Shown: positions 23,821 to 34,189 of the stretch, piece after piece
Position numbering within the stretch: the stretch's first letter is position 1
Layout of the letters: every line of letters starts with the position of its first letter
From: Chinchilla lanigera
Taxonomy: Eukaryota > Chordata > Mammalia > Rodentia > Chinchillidae
Direction of reading: 5' to 3'
NCBI RefSeq assembly: GCF_000276665.1
Contig: NW_004955429.1
Span: forward strand, 6,365,488-6,429,487
Length of the DNA: 64,000 nt
Program-made: the position numbers and the translations under genes
Notes under the pieces: generated by a model
What the model was told of the DNA's origin: nothing
Seen by the model: the letters and a program-made list of their open reading frames with translations, nothing else
The model's database searches: none

Positions 23821-23844
23821 CGCTTGGTTTCTTAAGCTTGTCTG

Positions 23845-23938
23845 CGGCACGAGATGTGGCTCAGTAGAGCACTTGGCTCACATACTCAAGGCCATGAGTT
23901 CAATCCCGGCACCACATGAAGAGGAAGGGGATACTGTA
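23845..23938 (+). repeat. ID-type SINE next to a B1
   Basis: It reads GAGATGTGGCTCAGTAGAGC, ACTTGGCTCACATACTCAAG, then ATCCCGGCACCACATGAAG. It lies 25 bp from a B1 in the opposite orientation. Confidence 0.8.
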
Positions 23939-24789
23939 GAGAAAAGTAAACGGCGCCTTCTTATCAGCAAAACCTTAGTCTTAGCCCCTGTATTACACTC
24001 TTTCTTTCCTGTTGCTACCTCAGCCTCATAGATCTAAAAACAGATGCGATACCCAGGTTTCCTTGGTCTTCCTGGGCCCACCAAACAGCTTCTCTCCTGA
24101 GGGGCACTTTTCGTTCACTGTGGGTTTTGTGGGTTTCCCTCGAAACTAACTACCCCTGTGCCTTTGCCTTACTGGAGGCAGAGCCTAGCAGGGTCCGACC
24201 ATAGGCCCGAGGCCCAAGAAAGTGGCTCAGGGTTCTAGGGACAGCTGGGGCCCAGAAATTTGCCTGCTTAGGGTCACTGGCCATCCGAGTTCATCCCAGG
24301 ACCCTCCTGGCTCCTGGACCCAAAGCTCATTGCCCTTGCCTGTGAAGGTCAGAGTGTATCCCGCTGCAACACGGCAAGCACGTCCGGGAGAGGGCAGCAT
24401 GGGTGCTGAGCGAGGTGTCTATGGTGGCTTTGCTTTTGCTGCATCTTGGTGTGGGTAGTCTGAGAAGGAAGTGGGTGGGAGGAACTGGGGAGTGTTGGGA
24501 GGTGGAGAAGGAGGAGCACCCCATGCATTCACTGGTCTGAATGCCCACCTGCTCAGAGTCAGGAACGCACCAAGCAGAGCCGGCAGGAGCCCCTCCTAAG
24601 GCTGCGTGGTTGTAGAAGGAGTCACCCACATCCTCCAGCAGAATGCAGCCACGCCACAGGCCTCCTGGAGAAGCATGCGGCCTGGGGAACCCTGACAGCC
24701 TCCTGGTGGCTGGGGCCTGAAGGTCTGGAAGGAGGGGCTGGGTGCAGGTGGGAGGCCTGGGGAGTGGGTGGGAGGAGCCAAGCTGGCCA

Positions 24790-24890
24790 CGTGAGAGCTT
24801 TGTTTCTGCTCTGTGAGAAATGGGACCACAGTGAAAGGGTTGAAGCAGATGCATGACATGACCAGATTTACATTCTGACAGTATAGTACT
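24790..24890 (+). repeat. Ancient L2-like repeat fragment
   Basis: It contains GTGAAAGGGTTGAAGCAGAT followed by ATGACATGACCAGATTTACA, the pattern of the old repeat also seen in reverse at 43985-44760. Confidence 0.5.
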
Positions 24891-27411
24891 TTCCCTTTTT
24901 GGAGGCCTGGAGGGGGAAGCTCAGATGGCTCCCAGCCGGTCACAGGGCCATCCCAGGCCCCCGAGGGAGTGGACGTGGGGAGAAGGACCTTTCCCCTGCC
25001 ACTGCTCAGGCTGTGCCAAGCACCCCGACTCCATGCCCAGCATATGTGGACTCAGGGTGGTGCTGCCGCCTCCAGCATTGCCCCAGCTCCTGGTCCCAGA
25101 GTGGCATCCAGGATGGGGCAAGAGGAGCCAGAGAGGCCCTACATAAAGGGAGAAGCCCTGGCACCATGCTGGAAATGGCAGGGGACAGTGGAGGAGACAA
25201 AGGAGACCCTGGCCTGGAGGCTGAGCTCAGGCCCAGGCACGGCCTCCTGGAGACCTGGGACCAGAGCAGGGGCAGAAGTGGGCCGCAGGGAGCACCTCTC
25301 CTGTCACACATCCGGAGAGCCAGAGGACGTGGCCAGATACTTCCGACGCAGTGTTTTCCAAATCCGCTTCCAAGACACTGGGCTGCGGGGCACTCCGCAG
25401 GGGAGCAGGGGCCAGCACCTGTCAGTGGCAGGCTGGAGCTGGCTGGCTGTGACCCCTCCGGGGACCCTGAGAGCTCATTAACATAATCAGACATCAGCTG
25501 ATTTTAGCACATTGTCTTCCTTCTAAGGTTGTAAAGAACACTATTTAGGGAGAGCTGCTTTAGCACAGCCCCCAAGGTGGTGTGATAAATCTTTGCAGGG
25601 CTCCCAGTTTGCGCCTTAGCTCTGCGCCCCCGGCACGGACACCTTTCTGAGCCACCACACCATCTCACCTGGCACTCAGTTCTCTTCCATGTCCACAAGC
25701 CCGAGCCTGGAGAGACAGAGCTCCAGCTCCCCGGCTGAGGAGGCCAGGCCCCCTGCAGATGTTCGGTAGAGGACCGAAGCAGTGCCCTCTTGCATTACTC
25801 TCAGGCTGGGACGCAGCAGCCGCCTCCACATGCATCCCTGGCCTCATGCTCTGGAGGCCAGAGCCCCAGGACTGTGGGCAGCTGAGCAGGGCCTGGGCAT
25901 GGGGAAGCAAGCCCGGCAGAGGGAGGGAGGGAGGTGGAATGTGGATTGCTGCTCTCATCACAGTGGAGGAGTTTGAGGGGAAGCCATGAGGAAGAAGGCG
26001 GCTTCCTCTGTCTGGGGTCCATCAAAGTAAATGAAGACATGGGGTTGAGCATGAGCTCAGCGCCTGCTTAGAGGAGGGGTTTGCTTCTATCTGCTTTTAA
26101 GTAAACACAGCTCTCCTGCCTAACATCAGTACCCACATGTAAGATCTGGACATGTTCTTTGACTGAACTCAACAAACAGGAATGTTCAGCTGGGTGGGGT
26201 TCATGGTAGGAAGGCGACTAAACGGGAGCTAAGGACAGGCTGGTGGCAGAGCAGGACGCCTGCGCCCATGGAGAAGTGAAGGCCTGGGAAGCGGCTGGCC
26301 AGGGGCTCCGGAACAGGCCTGTGCTCTCCTCTCGTCGTAGGGGAGTGTGGCTTCTCGCTCAGTTCTGAGCAGGCTGCGTTCTGGCAGGCTCAGGAAAAAG
26401 AAATCACCCTACAGGTCTCTGCACTTCGGTCTCATTTGGTTTTCAGCCAGAACCACAAGAGTTGTAAGTGCACACGCTCATGTGTATGTGGAAGCTTGTG
26501 GCCTAAATTCTGTCCAAAGTGCCCAAGCCCGGTGAGCCACTCCGCATCCTGACCGGGCACAGTGCCGAGTTCTCCAGGCCACGTGCCCTCCTGGACCCCA
26601 GCCTGCAGTCAGGGTGGAACTGGGCCCTGTGCAGAGCCAGCCCTGTGGGGCCCCAGGGAGTCCCAGCCCGCATCCCGCTGTAGTGGACCAGTGAGAAGAG
26701 CACTCTTCATTGACACCAAGTGCCTGGATGCAGCCCCTGCTCAATAAAAAAGGAATGGAAAGTCGGAGAACTCCGCAGACAGGAACAGCAAGCGCACAAG
26801 CTCTGCCCTGCCTCACAGCGTGCTCTGGCATGGCTGGACCAGGCTACAAGGAGAGCACAGCGCCAGGCACCTGCAGTGCCTCGTGGAAGCTAGCACCTTC
26901 AGCATCTTCCAGCCTGTTCATCCATCAGCAGGGAGCCAGGTGGGATGGAGAGACTGTGTTACTCACCGGAGTGCTGACATTCATTTGCTGCTTGACTGGG
27001 ACACTGGGCCTTTACTTGGTGACAGACAGCATAATCATCTGCGCTCAATGTGCTGAATTTCAGAGTACTTACCAAACCACTGGGAGAGGCACGGTACTAG
27101 GGAGGGCCCTGGAGTTCCCCTTTAGCTAGTCTTCATTGCTGGGGAATGTTCTCCTCTGTCTCTCAGCAGCTTCTTCCTGCCAGACATGCCCTCTGCTCTT
27201 GGGGTTGGTCTGCACTCCGTGCGGGCCTCAGCTGCCGGCTCTGCATTTGGGGGAAAGTCAGCCCAGCTCTAAAGCAGCCTAAAGTGCAAGGCCAAGTCTC
27301 AGAAACAGAAACAGCCTGGAAGGGAGAGACCTGTCCTGCCGGGCAGGGGAGGTGGGGGACAGCACCCCCAGCCCAGCAGCCTTGCCTGTTTTCCTGAATT
27401 TGTTCATTAAA

Positions 27412-27412
<1 letters not shown>

Positions 27413-27454
<42 letters not shown>
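27413..27454 (+). repeat. (TG)n microsatellite
   Basis: Twenty-one uninterrupted TG units, directly abutting a SINE dimer. Confidence 0.97.
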
Positions 27455-27456
<2 letters not shown>

Positions 27457-27602
27457 AGCAGTGCTAAAGATGGAACAGAGGGGCTTTGCACTGAGCTACA
27501 TCCCTGGCCCCTTTTTTATAATTTTTCATTTTGAAACGATGTCTTGCTAAGTCACTAAGTTGCCAGGTTAGGTTCAAATGTGTGATCCTCCTGCCTCAGA
27601 TG
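27455..27602 (-). repeat. B1-ID dimeric SINE upstream of exon 8
   Basis: It shows the reverse ID half (GTGCTAAAGATGGAACAGAG, CTGAGCTACATCCCTGGCCC) and reverse B1 half (GAAACGATGTCTTGCTAAGT to TGATCCTCCTGCCTCAGATG). It ends about 50 bp before the exon 8 acceptor. Confidence 0.82.
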
Positions 27603-27655
27603 TTCATTAACTCTGGGCCGTTCAGACATAACTGACGTATTCCCTCCCCCTCTAG

Positions 27656-27899
27656 TTTCTTGCCCAGTTAAAGCTCATGGACTACAGCCTTCTGGTGGGC
27701 ATCCACGACGTGGAGAGAGCCGAGCAGGAGGAGGTGGAGTGTGAGGAGAACGACGGGGAAGAGGAGGGAGAGAGCGACGGCACCCACCCGGTGGGCACCC
27801 CTCCAGACAGCCCCGGAAACACGCTGAATAGCTCCCCACCCTTGGCTCCGGGCGAGTTCGACCCCAACATTGATGTGTATGGAATTAAATGCCACGAGA
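27656..27899 (+). CDS. PIP4K2A: PIP4K2A coding exon 8 (residues 265-345 plus one base)
   Basis: The 244-nt exon begins FLAQLKLMDYSLLVGIHD, the catalytic-loop region of the phosphatidylinositol phosphate kinase fold, with D273 in the MDYSLL motif. It then encodes the family's low-complexity insert, an acidic run (about residues 287-303) followed by a Pro/Ser-rich run (about 304-330), before returning to conserved GEFDPNIDVYGIKCHE. The acceptor is CTCTAG after a C/T tract and the donor is GTAAGT. It ends in phase 1, and the codon for N346 is completed by exon 9. An open frame reads past the donor into the intron for a few codons, but that extension is not part of the protein. Confidence 0.97.
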
Positions 27900-28068
27900 G
27901 TAAGTTTAGTTGCAGTTAGTGCTTTTTGCATGTGAAGCGCTTTGAATTTTGCCTTGTGGTCTGTCAGTAGCCACAGCCCCAGGTACAGGCTAGCTGCCCT
28001 GCGAGACCCATCCTGCAGAGTCCAAGGACATTGCTTTGGGAACAAGAGTGTGTTAAAGGGATACACAG

Positions 28069-28089
28069 CACACACACACACACACACAC
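28069..28089 (+). repeat. (CA)n microsatellite
   Basis: About ten CA units. Confidence 0.9.
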
Positions 28090-28535
28090 TCACAGATAAC
28101 ATGCACAAAAAAATGTTTGAAAAAATTGTTTTCTTAGATGTCTTCTCTAAGGATGGCAGAAATATGAGAGAACCTCCTGAGCTCAGTACACGTGGCCCCT
28201 GACCCTCAGGCCGCACATCGTCACCAGCAGCCAGCTCCTTGGGGGCACGGAGGCCAGGCCCAGGGCATGGAGTGAGGACCTCTCATCTGCTACTCTCACC
28301 CCCTCCCGCAGAAAGGGCCTTGTGACCCTTTTCTGTCAGCCAGTTGAGTCTTCATCCGCAGGACCTAGGTGACTGGGCATTTGGAAAAAGATTACGTTCT
28401 ACCTTCGCTACTTAGCCATGAAAAATCCAACCATTTTAGAGATAGGATTTTTATAATGGCCCACACATGGTTCATTTTTAAGATTTCAGGTGGTGTATCA
28501 AGTTGGTTTGAGTTGTATTTTGCTCTTTTGTGGGA

Positions 28536-28678
28536 AGGTAAGACAGGGTCTCACTGTGCAGTTCAAGCTGGCCTTGAACTCACTTTGTAGCCCAGGCTGG
28601 ACCTGAACTCCCAGCAGTCCTCCTGCGTCAGCCTCTTGAGTGTTGGGATTACAGGTGCACTCCACTACACCAGGCAGC
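28536..28678 (-). mobile_element. B1 SINE
   Basis: Reversed B1 from AAGACAGGGTCTCACTGTGC to CACTCCACTACACCAGGCAG, closely similar to the copy at 23683-23820 in the same orientation. Confidence 0.9.
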
Positions 28679-29113
28679 TCACCAAAATTACTTCTTCTCT
28701 GCAGAAAATTAGATATAGAACACATATTTTTTACCATTTATAAGTGACACATTTTTTAAAATATATAGGAAGTTGGTAATGTAATACAATCTTTTGCCCA
28801 GATTTAATAATATATCCAATGAGAATTAATTATGAGCAGTGTACCTAATGGTAGGAAAGAATTGATAGCATAATTCATTCTACTGGTTTTAAAGAACATT
28901 TTTAAAATAGTGTTTCCTTTAAACCAAAGAAATTACACTGTAATTAAAGAAAGTCCAGATTAATAAGCAAAAATAAAAGCACTCAATCCTATACTTGGAC
29001 TGCTCTCAGTATCCTAGAGTTACGAGTTCCCTTTTAAAATTCTTACATGAAAGAGGACTGGGTCCAGGCAGCCCGGTAGAGAACCACAGTTCGTCTTGTG
29101 CTCCCTGTTACAG

Positions 29114-29217
29114 ATTCGCCCAGGAAAGAGGTGTACTTCATGGCCATTATCGACATCCTCACTCACTACGATGCAAAGAAGAAAGCTGCCCACGCTGCAA
29201 AAACTGTTAAACACGGG
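29114..29217 (+). CDS. PIP4K2A: PIP4K2A coding exon 9 (residues 346-380)
   Basis: The 104-nt exon completes N346 with its first two bases and encodes [19 protein letters not shown] through KTVKHG. It holds the metal-binding aspartate of the IID motif (D359, the DFG equivalent) and the N-terminal half of the activation (specificity) loop. A371 lies at the position equivalent to A381 of PIP4K2B, where alanine rather than glutamate is associated with 4-kinase instead of 5-kinase specificity. The acceptor is TTACAG and the donor GTGAGT. Open reading continues into the intron past the donor but is not coding. Confidence 0.97.
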
Positions 29218-30183
29218 GTGAGTACCTCGCCGGACCCCTTCTCAGTACATCCAGTCCCCGCTGCGGCCTGTAGGGCCGGGACCACTCTGTTCTGCTGCCC
29301 GCCTCCTTTCTGCCCACTGCACAGTCCTTGGGTGCTGCTCTTTCCCAGGGGAGCATGTTCCCAGCACAGGGCTCAGAGCCAGCATGTGCAAGCCACCGGC
29401 CCCAGGTCTCCTGGGACCATTGCAGCTCTGGCAAGTTCCTGCAGTGTGGCCGTCCGCACTGGGGCCTCACAAGCCTCATACGTTACTGGAACCCTACTGA
29501 GGTTCTTCTGTATTTGAAAAACACCCCAAACATGAAAGCTGAAGAGAGTTTCCTCTCTTTGGAAATATTCTGAGCTGATGCAGGATTCTCCAAATGTGAG
29601 GTTTGTATTTCCTTTCTCACATTCGATTGTATTTTTTTCTGTTACAGAAATCTTTTGACTGTTAGATCAGAGTGTCTTATATTAATTCACCACCTTCGTC
29701 GTACTTGCTCAGAATTGCTATTCTAGGCATCTGTTAACTTCGTCATCACCGTGACAGGCCTGTGAGGAAATACTCTGTGCCCTTATCACTAGGAGAAGCT
29801 GCCAGGCAGTGGGAGCGGAGGGTTCCTCCCAGGCCCATGCTGGCTGAACTTCCCAGTTGGCCGTGTCTGTCTCCTGTTTGTGTTATAGAGGCCAGTTGTG
29901 CTCACAGATGAGATGGGCGCACACTGGCAGGAAAGGTGCCTCCCACAGACTGCTTGGAGCCAAGCAAGATTCGGCAGAACAAACAAGTTCGGTTAAAGGC
30001 TCTTTGTCATCCCAGAGATGGAGCCAGACTAAAACCATACTCCATTTGCCAAAGACATTTTTCTGATGTACCCTCAAGAGCTGTACTCACCTGCCGTGTG
30101 CAGGGCACAGAGCAAGGCCTCCCCTGGTCCTTGAGATGTCAGTGAGAGCTGTGAGTAGCGTTCACATCAGCACCTTCTGTGTA

Positions 30184-30380
30184 CCCTTTTTTTTTTTCCA
30201 AGAGCTGGGAATCAAACCCAGGGGTGCTCTACCACTGAGCTATATTCCCAGTCCTTTTTATATTTTATCTTGAGATAGGGTCTTGCTAAGTGGCTCAAAC
30301 TGGCCTCAAACTTGCAATTCTCCTGCCTCAGCCTCCCAAGTATCAGCAACTTCAGGTATGTACCACCATACCTGGCTCTG
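30184..30380 (-). repeat. B1-ID dimeric SINE (MEN-like), well preserved
   Basis: After a T-rich tail come the reverse ID half (GCTGGGAATCAAACCCAGGG, CACTGAGCTATATTCCCAGT) and the reverse B1 half (TTGAGATAGGGTCTTGCTAA, TCTCCTGCCTCAGCCTCCCA, ending CACCATACCTGGCT). It is the clearest dimer in the window. Confidence 0.9.
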
Positions 30381-30990
30381 AACCCTGTTTTCAAACTGTG
30401 CATGTGCCAGGCACAGGGCCTCCTGTCCAGGTTGAGTCCAGCCCAGGAATTGAGAGAGAAGTCTTTGGAAGGCCCCATGGTGTTTCTGATGCTCAGCTCT
30501 AAACAGAAACTCTGGGTTCCTTGCCAAGACACAACTGGGCAGACTTCCTGTCCCCTTTCCTGCTGCGGTAGCTTTAAGATGCTTTTCAAGCTTCACTCCC
30601 TTCCACAGATAAAGGGCTCCAGGGCCTTGCTGGCATGGGCTTTCTGGGAGGGTATGTGTGGTGACCAGGACAGACCCAAGGCGGGTGTTTTCTAAGTGTT
30701 AGTTCCTCTGTTGTCCACATCAGGAAGCTGGAACTGGCTGTGGCCAGCATGGCTCCACGTTAGTCTTCCAAGTAAGTTACCAGTTTAGCTCCATAACTTA
30801 ACTGCATGACCTAGAGTCGTGAGCAGTTTTCAAGGACAAAATCTTACTTTTAGCAAAGGAGTGTTGTGCTGAGCTGCTGTCGAGGGGCATTCTCTGCCTT
30901 CAGGGGTCCTCTGTGGGGAGATGCCAGCAGCTCAGGCCTCAGAGTTGCAAGTTTGCCCACAAACATGTTTATAAAAACTACCCCCTGGTA

Positions 30991-31076
30991 GGGGCTGGGG
31001 ATTTAGCTCAACGGCACAGCACCTGCCTGGCAAGCGCAAGGTCGTGAGTTCAATTCCCAGTACCGGAAAAAAAACA
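30991..31076 (+). mobile_element. Young ID SINE
   Basis: It begins GGGGCTGGGGATTTAGCTCA, has the diagnostic GCAAGCGCAAGGTCGTGAGT and ends in CAGTACCGG plus poly(A). AAAAACTACC at 30973-30982 is repeated at 31077-31086, with a few extra bases on the left. Confidence 0.92.
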
Positions 31077-31800
31077 AAAAACTACCATTTGGTGACTTCA
31101 ACTCTGCCCTTGCCCTTTGCAGCCCAAGAAGCTGGCCAGTAACTGCTTGCATTGCTGGCCAGCACCTTGCGTGTAATTATAGAAGCACCCTGAGGGACCT
31201 CTCCGGGGCCAGGCTTCCCTGCTCCGTGCAGGTCTTGGGAAAGGGGGACAGTGGTGCCGTGGGCCTGCAGCCCTGCGGAACCAGCTCCAGCCTGTGACCC
31301 CCACAGGGGGATGCAGCCTACAGTGTGCTGGAAAGAAGCCTGGGCAGCTCTCCCCTCGTCTGTCCCTACTGTGTCAGCCCTTGTCCTTGAGCACCAAACT
31401 ATTTTGCTCTGTCACCAACTGAAGAGGGTGCTGGAAAATTTAGCCCGATCCTAGACATTGTCATAGAGGTTTCCCTTCCATCAGATGTTCGTGTTTCTGT
31501 CATCCTCAAAGTATCTGTGGTCTGCCTTCTTGAAAAAATAAAGGGATTGTTCCCATGCCTCAGAATGTAGGCCTCAGATTCCACTGTTTGATAAGAATGT
31601 CCCAGACGTGGCTAATTGTATTTTTTTAGTTACAACTATTGCAAGTATGTGATAATAGCTTCTGGTACTGCTACCAACATTTGCCTCATTTCAGCCACAG
31701 ATTCGTAAGAGTCTTGATTACCTGGCCAAATAATCAAAGTATTTTGAGCTACAGTCGAAGAGCAGATGCTGCATACGTACATGAGCATGTTATTAGCTTT

Positions 31801-31882
31801 AGGGCTGGGGATGTAGCTCAGTGATAGAGCACTTGCCTAGCATGCACAAGGCCCTGGGTTCTATCCCCAGCAACATTTAAAA
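31801..31882 (+). repeat. ID-type SINE
   Basis: It reads GGGCTGGGGATGTAGCTCAG, CACTTGCCTAGCATGCACAA, then CTATCCCCAGCAACATTT. It is of the older CAGCA-ending type and lies 120 bp before the last exon. Confidence 0.88.
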
Positions 31883-31999
31883 ATGGGTATTATTAGCTCT
31901 ATATTCATTTGCAGTTGGACATAGCTATAGATATAGAGTACTAATTTGGGGAACTCATAAACTTTATATCAATATTGCTTTTCCTTTAAAACTGCCCAG

Positions 32000-32080
32000 G
32001 CTGGAGCAGAGATCTCAACCGTGAACCCAGAGCAGTATTCAAAGCGCTTTTTGGACTTTATTGGCCACATCTTGACGTAA
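32000..32080 (+). CDS. PIP4K2A: PIP4K2A terminal coding exon 10 (residues 381-406 and stop)
   Basis: After TGCCCAG, the final coding segment encodes 26 residues, starting AGAEISTVNPEQYSKR and ending GHILT, then TAA at 32078-32080. It holds the C-terminal half of the activation loop and the last helix of the kinase domain. Together the six exons give 242 residues, exactly the expected distance from residue 165 to 406. The same exon continues as the 3'UTR. The activation loop is therefore split by intron 9. Confidence 0.97.
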   Translation, partial: AGAEISTVNPEQYSKRFLDFIGHILT

Positions 32081-32290
32081 CCTCCTGCATCACCTTGGGT
32101 GGGCACGAACATGGGAAGAACAGAGGTGGCTCTGGTGTAGGAAACCTGAAAACCAGACTCAATGAAGCACTCATCTTGCAGGAAGCAAACCTCCTCGTTT
32201 ACATCTTCAGGCCAAGATGACTGATTGGGGGGCTACACGCTTTAACAGCTACCTGATATTTCCCAGCATCGTTCTAGCTATTTCTGACTC

Positions 32291-32333
32291 CGCGTACGTG
32301 CGTGTATGCGTATACACGTGCTCGTGTGCACAT
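32291..32333. repeat. Alternating purine-pyrimidine (Z-DNA-prone) tract in 3'UTR
   Basis: Thirty bases from 32291 to 32320 alternate pyrimidine-purine without a break, mixing CG, TG, TA and CA steps. A second run follows at 32323-32333 after a one-step phase break. Such sequence can adopt left-handed DNA under negative supercoiling. A TTAA-rich near-palindrome follows at 32340-32360. Confidence 0.7.
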
Positions 32334-32512
32334 TTTAAAATAATTAATTAATTAAAATTGATCAGCTTGCATCAGAAGGAACCTCAGATTCCAGCTGTGG
32401 CCGAATGAATGGGAAGCGCAGCAAGAAATAAATATCAGAGCAACAGCCATGTCGGCGTCACCCAAGAAACTGTGGATCAGTTTATTTTTTTGAGCTGGAA
32501 GAGGTGAGACAG

Positions 32513-32563
32513 TATTCATAATAATAATGAAGATAATAATAACAATGATAATAATAATGATGG
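32513..32563. repeat. Degenerate AAT/GAT trinucleotide tract in 3'UTR
   Basis: An imperfect run of AAT and GAT units, several of them consecutive, lies in the PIP4K2A 3'UTR. It is likely polymorphic. Confidence 0.7.
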
Positions 32564-32889
32564 TTAAAAGGAAAGAAAGAAATCACAGCGAATGTTCCAC
32601 TCCTACCCCACACGCAGACACTCCTTAATAGTTGTCACCAGCCCCCAGCACCGGACGGAAGAATGCTGACATCTCCATGTATACTGGCTTGGGATTCTCT
32701 CCTCACACTGTTGGGGTTCCCAGTGTCCCGGAATAACCCGCCTCCTCCAAGAAGCCAATTGGACAGGACTCTGTGTACATTTTCACCTCCGTGAACAGTC
32801 CGGGAAATCTGCTTGCTTCTCTCTTCCTGCCTGGAGACTCTCACTGTTACACCCTTTTGTTGCATATAGGAATTCATGCTACAAAACAA

Positions 32890-32895
32890 AATAAA
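32890..32895 (+). promoter_or_regulatory. Possible proximal polyadenylation signal in the 3'UTR
   Basis: AATAAA lies about 810 nt after the stop. Another AATAAA lies at 32427-32432. No strongly GT-rich element follows closely, so use of either is uncertain. If used, the 32890 site would give a 3'UTR of about 0.8 kb. Confidence 0.3.
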
Positions 32896-34160
32896 GCTTC
32901 CCTGAAAGGTGCATAGTTTGGGGCAATGGTAGCTACATCTCCTGCTCTCAATTCTCCTGTGACAGAATGCAGATCTGAATTCTAAGAGGTTTATGTTTGA
33001 CCACTGTTTTGAACAGTGGTATTTTGTTATGAATTATCCCTTTAACTGAACCTTCAGTTTTACTGTTTACATTATTAGGAAAACAGGGATTTTTTTAATC
33101 TAAAAATTTAATATACAGCATGTGATTTTTGAAGTTTACATGTAAAGTCATTTTACGGTGTAGGTGAAATAATGTTTGTCCTATCCTGAAATGTGTCCTG
33201 CAGTCATGTTTTTGAGTGTTTTGTTCAAAGTACATGATAGACAGTCTTACAACAAAAGAATCAAGATTGTTTTGTTTCCTCCAGGTCTACATTTATCAAC
33301 CTGATTTTTTTTTAAAAAAAAAAGAAAGATTGAACCTGAATCTGGTTATGTAAGTTCATTGCCCTAAACTGTGCTGATTGTGTTAATCAAGTTAAAAATC
33401 CCCACCATCAATCATGTGTCTCCCAGCTTTCCTGCAATTTCTAACAGATGACAAGTTATAAATACTAAACTTGCTTAGAGTAGGTTATCAACTTACACGC
33501 TGCGCTAAAGCTGTGCCTTTAAAACTCTTCGTTTCGAACGTGAGATGGTTTTTGTAGGCAGTTCCAGAAAAAGAAAAAAACACACCCTCCAGTAATCACA
33601 GCTCCACAGACCCCCCCGCCACACTGCCTTCTGTCGCTCCACGTCTGGGCTCCCAGGGTACCGCTGTGCCCGTCAGCGTGGCCTGCCTTCACAGCGACCT
33701 CGGGAGCCCGCAGCGACGCCACTGACTGCTACCGACTGACTCTGCATAGATCTGCTCTCCAGTGACGTTAGCCTCACGGTAACGTAGCTGTACAGATCTG
33801 GACTTTCTGTATTTACATGAATCAATGCTATGATCTGGTTCCCTCACCACCGTGGCCGCCATCACCATTAATTCTGGCATCAAATCCATTTTGGTATCTG
33901 AAGTTCTGTGGTGTCTTTGACCCGAGACTTACGAATAAGACACCCTGAAGTGAAGAAAAGGTATACAGTCATGATTTGAGTAACTGTTTCCTTTGTGGCC
34001 AATCTCTCTGTATGCTTTTAGAAGTTTACAAATGCTTTGTTTTTGTCTGTAACCGTCTCTGTCATTCATTTTTGTTGTAAGCTGTTTGGACAGAGTGAGG
34101 AAGTTTGCCTTTATCTCCTAGTGCTAACAATACACTCCAGTCTTGAGCCAGGCTTTACAA

Positions 34161-34166
34161 AATAAA
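34161..34166 (+). promoter_or_regulatory. PIP4K2A: Distal polyadenylation signal AATAAA of PIP4K2A
   Basis: A canonical AATAAA is followed at 34190-34225 by a run rich in GT and T (TTCCTCTGTGTCAGTTGTGT), the arrangement expected for a cleavage site at about 34178-34190. It is the most convincing end of the last exon. Confidence 0.8.
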
Positions 34167-34189
34167 GCACTTTGATGACTCTCAAGGTG

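Larger units (their letters stand above)
19921..27655 (+). other. PIP4K2A intron 7
   Basis: The 7.7-kb intron has an AT-rich, repeat-poor first part (about 20350-21830), then SINEs (22.2-23.9 kb), then a GC-rich segment (about 24.2-26.9 kb). In that segment long open frames overlap on both strands because stop codons are rare, without any recognisable protein. It ends with a microsatellite and a SINE dimer just before exon 8. Confidence 0.85.
27900..29113 (+). other. PIP4K2A intron 8
   Basis: A 1.2-kb intron with a (CA)n microsatellite and a B1 SINE. The rest (28100-28530 and 28680-29113) shows no recognisable feature. Confidence 0.9.
29218..31999 (+). other. PIP4K2A intron 9
   Basis: The 2.8-kb intron interrupts the activation-loop coding sequence. 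It holds a reversed B1-ID dimer and two forward ID elements. The stretches 29220-30180, 30385-30990 and 31090-31800 have no recognisable feature. Confidence 0.88.
32081..34185 (+). other. PIP4K2A: PIP4K2A 3' untranslated region
   Basis: About 2.1 kb follow the stop codon up to the distal polyadenylation signal. No splice or coding signal is apparent and SINEs are absent, unlike the introns. It holds an alternating purine-pyrimidine tract (32291-32333), a degenerate AAT-rich tract (about 32513-32563), possible proximal polyadenylation signals (32427 and 32890), and AU-rich stretches around 33000-33350. The end is inferred from the signal at 34161 and could lie within about 10-30 nt of it. The length fits a transcript of about 3.5-4 kb, as I recall for human. 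Confidence 0.8.

Noticed and set aside
24899..25494. Long open frames on both strands (195 aa on +, 162 aa on -)
   Set aside because: The segment is GC-rich, stops are rare in all frames, the predicted peptides are low-complexity and overlap, and no domain or splice structure is seen. It lies inside PIP4K2A intron 7.
27677..27919. Separate small gene at exon 8
   Set aside because: This is PIP4K2A exon 8 read from an internal Met into the following intron.
29098..29517. 139-aa gene with a start before exon 9
   Set aside because: It is exon 9 read through its donor into intron 9; the GT donor at 29218 ends the coding part.
30312..30695. 127-aa open frame
   Set aside because: Its start lies in a reversed B1-ID SINE, which accounts for the early residues.
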